From Arion vulgaris (Eukaryota; Mollusca; Gastropoda; Stylommatophora; Arionidae): a stretch of DNA of 64,000 nt. Each line of letters opens with the position of its first letter. The stretch's first letter is position 1. The translations under genes were made by a program, and so were the position numbers. The DNA lies in the NCBI GenBank assembly GCA_020796225.1, contig CM036755.1:64920049-64984048 (forward strand). Reading direction: 5' to 3'. Below, in pieces: positions 41,166 to 49,700 of this stretch. The notes beneath the pieces are model-generated. The model did not search any database. It saw only the letters and a program-made list of their open reading frames with translations, and was not told where the DNA came from.

Positions 41166-41650
41166 ATGTGTACCTGCCAGGAACGTCTTAAGAGGTGATT
41201 AAGGAGGGTCAGAAGTGGGGCTGGCTACCTCACCCCGTAGAAAAATAAGCCAACAAATCTTCAACAAACATGAAAAGGACAACAATAAGAAATAACCTAA
41301 CTCAACCATCCGAACCAAGGGAAGGTCCTCAACAGGGAGGCAAATGATGTATCGCTGGGAAACCCGAAAGGATCCGGTGATGCCAAATAACCTTCTTTCC
41401 TGTCGGAAAACTTCCAGAATTGGTTGCTGGAACGTGAGAACATTGCTGGAACAGGGCCAAACAGCCCAGCTCGCAACAGCAATGAAGAACTACGGGATAG
41501 ATATTTTGGGAATGTCTGAAACAAGATGGAGAGACTGATATTAAATGAATAAGTAAAACATGGAAAGAATTGGAAGGGATGGCAAGAAATAGGAAGAGCT
41601 GGAAGAAGTTTGTTGAAGACCTGTGCTCCGTTGGGAGTTTAAAGGTGAAG
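41165..41650 (+). mobile_element. internally deleted LINE: 5' end and endonuclease start fused to 3' end
   Basis: Begins TACCTGCCAGGAACGTCTTA with AGAGGTGATTAAGGAGGG, a version of the SINE central domain. It then encodes SRIGCWNVRTLLEQGQTAQL, ATAMKNYGIDILGMSETRWR, the first part of an apurinic-type endonuclease domain (N and E catalytic motifs). At about 41,541 it jumps to the LINE (e) 3' end (AAAACATGGAAAGAATTGGA, GACCTGTGCTCCGTTGGGAG). All RT is missing. Flanked by the duplicated exon end. Confidence 0.85.
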
Positions 41651-41665
41651 AAGTTTAGAATTTAC

Positions 41666-41757
41666 CTGCAAACTTCCCTCGGATCTGGTCTTGACTGCCC
41701 GTTTCTTCTTCAGTTGTGTTGGTTGTGTCCGCTTTAAGGCAGCATCACTCCCACTAG
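41666..41757 (-). CDS. exon: basic linker, donor duplicated by a LINE (92 bp)
   Basis: Acceptor ATGTTTTGCCTGTCAG and donor AGTTTGCAG/GTAAATTC, phase 1-0. It encodes (A)SGSDAALKRTQPTQLKKK, RAVKTRSEGSLQ; the KKKRAVK run is a possible nuclear localisation signal. The 3' end of the exon and its donor occur again at 41,121-41,165 beyond an inserted LINE. Confidence 0.8.
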
Positions 41758-41902
41758 CTGACAGGCAAAACATGAACAACAGAAAAGAATTGACATTGTT
41801 AATAATTTAAAGGACCACAAAAATAGGACTAGAAACGTAATCACAGCTATTAAAAAAAAAATATATGTAAGATTTCTTTATGAGATTGATTTATGTGTGT
41901 TA

Positions 41903-41960
41903 TGAGAGAGAGAGAGAGAGGAGAGAGAGAGGAGAGAGAGCGAGAAAGAGAGAGAACCCA
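41903..41960. repeat. (GA)n microsatellite
   Basis: GAGAGAGAGAGAGAGG-type run of about 55 bp. Confidence 0.9.
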
Positions 41961-42362
41961 TGAGTGTTCATGCACAGCCAGCTCTAGATAACTAGGCCAG
42001 ACAACTGACTGGGGAATCCCTGACCTAGATCAGAGAAGGGGGCTGGAAAATATATGTTTCTCTCTATCTCTCTCGCGATCCCATATAAATGTTTGATAGA
42101 ACACTGCAAGCTGTTTTGTAATTTTACTCAATTCTGTGAGTCTATGTTTATTTATTGGTGAAAAAATTCATAATATTGATATTCCTTATTGTTAAACTTA
42201 ACTTGTTGCATAATATAACTTCGATTTAGCATTTTGTGTTGATTTTAAAATGAATTCGTCTATATACAACAATACTGGAATGCGTGGTGTAGTTGTGGTC
42301 TGATTTCCCATAATTCTTAACTGAGTCCAAAGGACCATAAGTTTAGAGTTGGCTCTGGTTCA

Positions 42363-43035
42363 TGTCACTGATCGTCTTAGATCATGTGATTTGTTGCTAG
42401 GATAAAGTCTAGTCTTCTCCGGGTCAGTGGTCATTCTAGATTCTTTGACTTGTTGCTAAGACAATGTCCAGTCTTCCCCAGGTCAGTGGTCATTCTAGAT
42501 TCTTTGACTTGTTGCTAAGACAATGTCCAGTCTTCCCCAGGTCAGTGGTCATTCTAGATTCTTTGACTTGTTGCTAGGACAATGTCCAGTCTTCCCCAGG
42601 TCAGTGGTCATTCTAGATTCTTTGACTTGTTGCTAGGACAATGTCTAGTCTTCCCCAGGTCAGTGGTCATTCTAGATTCTTTGACTTGTTGCTAGGACAA
42701 TGTCCAGTCTTCCCCAGGTCAGTGGTCATTCTAGATTCTTTGACTTGTTGCTAGGACAATGTCCAGTCTTCCCCAGGTCAGTGGTCATTCTAGATTCTTT
42801 GACTTGTTGCTAGGACAATGTCCAGTCTTCCCCAGGTCAGTGGTCATTCTAGATTCTTTGACTTGTTGCTAAGACAATGTCCAGTCTTCCCTGGGTCAGT
42901 GGTCATTCTATATCCCTTGACTTGTTGCTAGGACAATGTCTACAGTCTTCCCCAGGTCATTGGTAATTCTAGATCCCTTGACTTGTTGCTAGTATAATGT
43001 CTACAGTCTTCCCCAGGTCATTGGTAATTTTATAC
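42363..43035. repeat. 59-bp minisatellite, about 11 copies
   Basis: Units contain GGTCATTCTAGATTCTTTGA, CTTGTTGCTAGGACAATGTC and CAGTCTTCCCCAGGTCA. Central units are nearly identical, flanking ones diverged. Unrelated in sequence to the 59-bp array at the window start. Confidence 0.95.
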
Positions 43036-43039
43036 CATT

Positions 43040-43200
43040 CATGCGAGCCTTGCTTCTACTTCAGAGGTACTTGTAATTTAGAACCCCAAGTTTTACCTCT
43101 GTAGTCAGCAAAGGCTGCCTGAATGGCAGGGGACACCAGTCAAATGGTAGAAGCAGACCTTCATGCAAAAATCAGTCAGAAGCGCAATATCAGGCGTAAT
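43040..43200. repeat. repeat family C fragment
   Basis: TACCTCTGTAGTCAGCAAAG, GGCTGCCTGAATGGCAGGGG and CAAAAATCAGTCAGAAGCGC. Confidence 0.65.
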
Positions 43201-43204
43201 GGCT

Positions 43205-43670
43205 AATAGTATAAGAAGAGATTTCTAGAACAAGCTTTTGTGTGTTTTTTTTATCACCTCTGTTCTCTCTATCGTCCACCTTTTGCATGGATGGCCTTTT
43301 GCTTTGTATCCATTGTATTGAAGTAACATTGCTCTTTGAGGCACACTGTCTGATGGTAATCTGCTTATGTGACCAAACCATTTAATTTCTAGTTTCTTGA
43401 TGAAGTTCAGTACTGATGTTGTACCCACTTTTTTCCTGATGTATTCATTTCTCAAGCAGTCTCTTCTTGTTTCTCTTCAGCGATTCTGCGTAGACACTTC
43501 ACCTCTGTTGTGACTAGTTTTCTTCTATTATTTGTTGCCAGTGTCCAGGTCTGGCACTGGTAACATAATGTAGGAGAAAGAATGTGTTGAACATTGCTCT
43601 TTTTGTGTTCATGGTGACATGTTTACATTTTAAAATTGGCGCCATTTGTCCTATTCTATTGTTGTCAATA
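43205..43670 (-). mobile_element. LINE family (b) C-terminal fragment
   Basis: Minus reading RNEYIRKKVGTTSVLNFIKK, LEIKWFGHISRLPSDSVPQR, AMLLQYNGYKAKGHPCKRWT, with IGQMAPILKCKHVTMNTKRA upstream in another frame. Confidence 0.85.
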
Positions 43671-43839
43671 GAAGAAGTAAATGGTGGAAGAGAAGAAGAA
43701 GAGGAAGAAGCACAGCATGCAATCAACTTCGCTATCACTATGACCCATTATGTGTCAAACTAAAACTCAATCTACACAATGAGTGGCAACACCAAGGGCA
43801 AGCGGCAATTAATACTCTATCTAAAAATCTTAATGGGGC

Positions 43840-43970
43840 TTTCTTCTTCTGCTTCTTCTTTTGTCATCACACTGTTGCCAGGTTGTTGTCAGGTGTCATG
43901 GTTTTATGTTTTGTCTTGCTCTAGTAACTTGGGTAATAGTTATTTTTGCTTTTTGATCATCTGCTTATGC
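43840..43970 (-). mobile_element. LINE family (c) 3' terminus
   Basis: CTTCTTCTTTTGTCATCACA, CTGTTGCCAGGTTGTTGTCA and ATGTTTTGTCTTGCTCTAGT on plus. Confidence 0.65.
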
Positions 43971-44099
43971 AATGCTGAATTTTAAATAGTGGCAGTCGTT
44001 CTTGTTTTCATTAATGTCCTGTTGCCACTGTAGTCTTGATCGTCCTCTGATTCAACTTCCAGGAACACTGTCATCCTTTACTGCTCTTTTTTAAAACAC

Positions 44100-44435
44100 T
44101 TTGACGTTTCTTCTTCACCTTTCAACTCCCAACAAAGCACAGGTTTTCAACAAACTTCTTCCAGCCCTTCCTTTCTTTTGCCATCCCTTCCAATTCTTCC
44201 CATGTCTTGTCTATCCTTTTAATATCAGTCTCCTGCTCTCTTCTCCAGGTATTTTTAGGCCTTCTACTATTTCTCTTTCCCTGTGGGTACCAAAACGGTG
44301 CCTGTTTTGCAATGCTTCCTGTTGGCCTTCTCAATGTGTGTTCTATCCATCTCCAGCATCTCTTCCTTAGCTCTTTTTCCACTGGTATCTGCTTACTTCT
44401 TTCTCCTGAGTACATCATTCATGATCTTATCGTAC
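44100..44435 (-). mobile_element. LINE family (e) C-terminal fragment
   Basis: Minus frame PVEKELRKRCWRWIEHTLRR, PTGSIAKQAPFWYPQGKRNS, RRPKNTWRREQETDIKRIDK, TWEELEGMAKERKGWKKFVE, NLCFVGS-stop. The cleanest copy of this family end. Confidence 0.85.
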
Positions 44436-44449
44436 CATCTCAGTCCACT

Positions 44450-44587
44450 TTGGGACCCTCGACGGTGCTACAGAGTTCGTGCACTGTCACTGAGATCTTC
44501 CTGTGTAAGAAAGAGATCGGAGCACACATGGTTACCCTACCCAAGTGCGATGATGATGGTCCTATCAATCAATCGATCAATCAATCT
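44450..44587 (+). mobile_element. SINE T-a 3' part (plus)
   Basis: GGGACCCTCGACGGTGCTAC, CTGAGATCTTCCTGTGTAAG and the tail CCTATCAATCAATCGATCAA. Confidence 0.8.
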
Positions 44588-44649
44588 CAGTCCACTATGA
44601 TGTTAATGTGATCAAAATATTTCAGTTTCTGGACATGATATTGTTTATG

Positions 44650-44902
44650 AGCCCCCTAGACATGATAAAGCCGAAGGATTGACTTCATTGCATCGGGTTT
44701 TACCCCATACCTATCTCCGCAGAAATGACATGCCACCTCCTGAGAGTATTGCACAAAGCACGAACTCCGTAGCTCTGGCAACAATCCTAGGAGTCCCTGG
44801 AAAAATATGCACTCGTGAACAGAACAGCGTGGCCCGGATTCAAACCCACAACGTTCAACTCGCAAGGCAAAGGCTTAACCACTTAGCCATAGAGACCCCA
44901 TC
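44650..44902 (-). mobile_element. tRNA-derived SINE, family T-e (minus)
   Basis: Minus head GGTCTCTATGGCTAAGTGGT (A box) and GTGGGTTTGAATCCGGGC (B box), body GGACTCCTAGGATTGTTGCC. The clearest box A/box B pair in the window. Confidence 0.85.
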
Positions 44903-44911
44903 CCTATGATA

Positions 44912-45125
44912 TTTTTTTTCCCCGATCCAGAAGCACTTGAGTTTTCAGCTCTTCGGCTCGGTGCCATGGACATCGTAACCCTTTGGTTCAGTGCCACGAG
45001 CACCGTAAATCTGGAGAATCTGTGGCTTTTTCTGCCAGCCTGCGGAATTGAACCCGCACTCAAAGAGGGCTTGTCACACCGTTGTCCAACGTGCTACAAA
45101 CACGCTGGGCAGGTGGGCATGATAT
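44912..45125 (-). mobile_element. tRNA-derived SINE, family T-b (minus)
   Basis: Minus head GCCCACCTGCCCAGCGTGTT, B box GAGTGCGGGTTCAATTCCGC, body GCCACAGATTCTCCAGATTT. Confidence 0.85.
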
Positions 45126-45404
45126 TGTTTATAAGTCAATGCTGAGTATGGAACTTTCTAACTGAGACATATCATAATGAAAGAGATATATTAAAAACAC
45201 TGCAACATAATAATGAAGATTAACAAATTTTATTAACAAGTACAACATTAAATTTAAGCATAGCTTTTCAAGATATAACAAGTTACATTTTAGTACATAC
45301 AAATGACATGTTTCAGCGATGACAAATAACCAATCAGATCTGATACCATCTCTCTCTCTTCCTCTCTCTATAACCTGTGATGCCCTTGGAGATAAGGAGT
45401 AAGA

Positions 45405-45560
45405 GAAAACGAACCCTTTTTCTTACCCCGAGTTATGGTATGTACAGTGTTGTGCCCATATTTTTCATTGAGGCTCGGCACATGATGGGTGATGTGATCT
45501 TTTTTGGGCTTATTCAGAAAAATCTTACTTTTCTCCTGTCTTTGCCAATTTAAAAAAACC
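45405..45560 (-). mobile_element. SINE T-d 3' fragment (minus)
   Basis: ACACTGTACATACCATAACT-like and GATCACATCACCCATCATGT on minus correspond to the T-d tail (57.09-57.19 kb). Confidence 0.55.
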
Positions 45561-45684
45561 ATCACATTCCTCCATGACTTGTTCAAGCTTCATTTTTTAG
45601 ACTTGACAACAAATTGTTGACCATTTCTTTGCCTGCCTCCTCCTCATCTGCAAACACTTTCAAAGTCTGCAAGACCAGTTAATA

Positions 45685-45852
45685 ATTTTGGTTCTTCTTC
45701 TTCAGCGATCTTTGGTCATGCGCTTAGTTTACTGTGGACCACAAATTGGGCAGCAAGTTTCAGGTCTGTCAGGTTTCCTTCTTCAGCGATCTTTGGTCAT
45801 GCGCTTAGTTTACTGTGGACCACAGACTGGGCAGCAAGCTTCAGGTATGTCA
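45685..45852. repeat. 84-bp direct duplication in LINE
   Basis: Two near-identical copies of CTTCTTCAGCGATCTTTGGT through GTCTGTCAGGTTTCC-type end. Confidence 0.9.
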
Positions 45853-46224
45853 GGTTTCCCAAAGCTTAGTTTTCAGGTCGACTGGGTGTGGCCACATGTT
45901 GCTTCTCAGCTCAACCAGGAGAGAATAGTCTTGCAGGACATGCTCCGGTGTCTGTTTCGCCTACTGACACTGGCAGAGAGCTGTTTAGCATATTCTTAGT
46001 TTATATAAGTGTCTGTTGAGTTTGCAGTGTCCGGTACGTATGCAAAATATAATGACCTAGTCTGTTCTGCTTAGGCCTTTGAGGAAGTCTTTTCCATAAT
46101 ACTATCCAGTGTTTCTCTTCCAGTCTACTGCAGATTTTCTCTGTATGAGGGTTTTGACCTCTTAAAAATACAGGGGTTTGTAAATTTGCTCTTTGGCACT
46201 GTCTTCCTTAGCCAGAACATCAAC

Positions 46225-46275
46225 ACTCTCATTGCCTGCATTGCCTGCATTGCCTGCATTGCCTGCATTGCCACA
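46225..46275. repeat. 9-bp coding-phase repeat (ATTGCCTGC)n
   Basis: Five to six units. On minus they read Gly-Asn-Ala in the RNase H frame. Confidence 0.9.
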
Positions 46276-46374
46276 GTGAGTTGGAATGCACTGCAAGTGA
46301 ATTTCTGCCATTTCTGAAAGCTGAGCATTTCAGTTCAAATCTGGACATTCATTTCTGCTTTCTTGCCTGTATGG

Positions 46375-46622
46375 CGTCAGGGCCCGCACGGGAAGTAAAG
46401 AATACTACTACTGCGACCTACAAGGCATGTCGTAAGAGGCGACTGATGTAGGATCTAGGAGGCTACCTAGTAAATAAAAAGTATCGCAGGTAATCGGATA
46501 TGCTGGCCTACTTGTAGGTGCATAATTGGCACAACGAAAATCGCTCTTAGGCTCAGATCACATACAAATCACACAGAATGGTTAACAAGTGGTAGATATG
46601 GAGCGTTCGAAGAAGAAGATTT
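46375..46622 (+). mobile_element. SINE family B (plus)
   Basis: GGCGTCAGGGCCCGCACGGG, CATGTCGTAAGAGGCGACTG, TAATCGGATATGCTGGCC and GTTCGAAGAAGAAG. Confidence 0.88.
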
Positions 46623-46730
46623 CTGCTTTCAAATTGAGTTGTACTTATCATCATATTTTTATGATTTGATTAAAAAATGCTACTGTCTATGTTGCTAATC
46701 TGTCAACTTCTTCAGAGTTATTTTTCTTAC

Positions 46731-49700
46731 CATTTTCCTTATCTATACCTGATTTTCCTCTTACTGTAAGGATGTTTTCATTGCAATTATCATCATCATC
46801 ATTAGGTGCCATGCCGGCTGGCGTAGGCGATCACTGATCTCGACAAATCTCTGTCTTTGGTACATGAAGTCAGGCTATCCAAAATGTTCTCTCTCTCTGT
46901 CTTTCTCTGTCTTGTCTACCCTCGATTTTACCGGTTATCATCAGCACTTGTTATAATGACTTCAGGAACATATCCTTCTCTAACATTCAACACATACAAT
47001 TTTTCAAGGTTCTCATCTTCAACTTCATTTGCATATGTTGTGTGTAAGGTGTCAGTGACACGGTGTCTCTCCCTGTTCTTTCTTGACCTTCTTCTCTTGG
47101 TGGTTCTTAAGCTGCCTTTTAAAAGAAGTTTACCACAGTTCTCTGAATCTGAACCTGTATAGTTCTCGGAATTATTGTCTTCTTTGAAACAGATCTGGTA
47201 TTGTTCTTTTTTATTCCTTGTTTCTTCAAGCAGACAAGCAGCGAGAGATTGGTCACATCCATTTGTGTCATGGTCATTTATAATTGTGGCAAGGTTATAT
47301 ATAACTGTGTCAAGGCCTATTTTTTCAGTGTCATTGTCATACGTAACTGTGTCACCGTCATATCCAACTATGTCAGGGTCACATTTAACTGTACAGCCAT
47401 GGCCGATTTTTTCAGGGTCATCTGGTCATACCAACTGTTCATCACCATATCCAACTATATCAGGTCACATTTAACTGTGTCAGGGTCACATTTGACTGTG
47501 TCATGTACATGATGTATAATATCCAAGCCTGTATTACATTCTCTTGAACTAGTTCCAGAAATGTGATTTTGAATATCTCTACACATTAGCATACTGTGTT
47601 GTTCAGTATTACAATTTCTGGACTGACCTCCTTCACAATTGAACTTTAACCCTACATTAAGACTGGCTACCTCTTGGCTGCTACACTTATCTGTAAAATC
47701 CACAGACATTTCATCATTAAATTCTGAGTCTTTTCTTGAGAACTGTAAAATTAGCAGTTCCTTTTCCAAGTCAAATTGAGAAATATCTTCATTTATAACC
47801 GAGTGACAGATGCTATCATCAATGCATACATTTTCCAAAGCTTCTCGAACATCATTCACAGCGATTTTCTGGATATGGTTATGCTCATGGTCTATTCCCT
47901 TCATAATATTATCGTCACAATATGTTTTATCTTTCAAACTGTCCAATTGTTTAATGTATTCTTTATTGGTGTTGATCAAACCGGCAAACATTTCTGAATT
48001 TTGCATTTCTTGGTCAGATATTTCAGTGTTGTTAGTAGCTTGGTATTTTGATTCTCCTATATATTTAATTCTCTTGGATAAATATTCAGTAGAAGCAAGA
48101 TGTATTTTATCTGTCCGACTCTCACTCAAACTTTCTTCATGATTAAAAGTGTTTCGTTTAATACTTGTATTATATAACACGGTACTGGAGTCTTTGTTGT
48201 TGGATTCTAGAACATTTAGAATTAATTCTGGAAAAATAGTGTTTGTCTCTGGCTTGATATCAGGATGTCCATGAAGATATGATACCTGGTCTTTGAGAAT
48301 ACCATCATCAAGGACATGATAATTATCAGAAGTTAGTTGTTTACTGTTGACACAGCTTAAATCGTCTTTCTCTGGAACATTCCACAACTTTATTTCGGAA
48401 TGTCCATAAAGACAAGACATCTGGTCTTGGAGAATACCATCATCAAAGACATGATAATTATCAGAAGTTAGTTGTTTAATATCGACACAACTTTGATCGT
48501 CTTTATCTGGAACACTGTCTGATTTGATTTCAGGATGTTCAGAAAGATATGACATCTGGTCTTGGAGAATACTGTCATCATAGACATGATACTTATCATT
48601 AGTTATTTGTTTAATATCGACACAACTTTGATCATCTTTCTCTGGAACACTGTCTGATTTGATTCTGGGATATCCATACAGATAAGACACCTGGTCTTGC
48701 AGAATACCATCATCAACAAGACAATTATCAGAAGTTGGTTGTTTACTGTCAAAGCAGCATTGATCTTCTATTCCTGGAACACTCTCTGACTTAATTTGAG
48801 GATGTTCATAAAGATAAGATACCTGGTCTTGGAGAATATATTCATCAATGATATGATAATTATCAGTAGCTATTTGTTTACTGTCGACACAGATTTGATC
48901 GTCTATTCCTGGTACACTCTCCGACTTTATTCTGGGAGGTTCATAAAGAAAAGACACCTGGTCTTGCAGAATAACATCATCTTGACCATACTCGCATTGA
49001 GTAGTCAACTGTTTACTTTTAAACCACCCCGATCTTCGCTTTCTGTAACTTCCTGTCTGGATGGTCCTTTTAGAACTTCACAACTGATTTGGTCTTTGTC
49101 TAGACAGCTTCTATGTGGTTGATTGATGGAGAAAATAACTACCTCAGGTTCAATGTCTGGTTTAGTCTCATCTGGTTGCTGAGGTCTAAGAATTGATACA
49201 GCTGTTCCCATATTGAAATAATGTTTATCACTTAATACTGGCACCTCTCTAATCGCTCTATAATGTTTAACATAACGATCAGCTTCACTGACAACAAATC
49301 TAGTTCCCACAATTTCTTCTTTTGAGTTAAACTTGTCAGTGTTTTGGTCATCATTGGTGAAAAATCTGCGTTCTTGGTTCTGCCTAGATACATTCTTTAA
49401 AAAATGTGTAGCTTGATTCAAACATGATTCTTCTTCCTGATTCAGAATATTTTTCTGCAGACTCTGAAACCTTCCATCATATTCTGTGTCTTTACTATTT
49501 GACAGCATCATGTTGCCAGATAAAGACTCACTTTCAATTGCAATTATTTCCTTGACTTTTTCAGATAATTTACACTTTAAGGATGTCATGCAATCTGGCA
49601 ACTTGTCTTCTGAAATGTCACACTGTTTTTGAGTTCGGTTTTGAGGATTTATTTCTTGTCCTGGAACAATCTCTGTAATACATTTCTTCTTCCTTGAAGT

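Larger units (their letters stand above)
45660..46330 (-). mobile_element. RNase H LINE 3' end with expanded loop
   Basis: Minus readings: IHLQCIPTHCGNAGNAG, then SVDVLAKEDSA (end of RNase H), LDWKRNTG-like, then HLYKLRIC, ALCQC, TPEHVLQD (C/H knuckle) and CCPVCGPQ. Many frameshifts. Two local expansions: a 9-bp run at 46,225-46,275 and an 84-bp duplication at 45,685-45,850. Confidence 0.75.

Noticed and set aside
44820..44900. tRNA gene
   Set aside because: A and B boxes are present but no complete cloverleaf; the unit recurs with the same body at 34.6 and 63.8 kb, so it is a SINE head. The same argument applies to the other tRNA-like heads.
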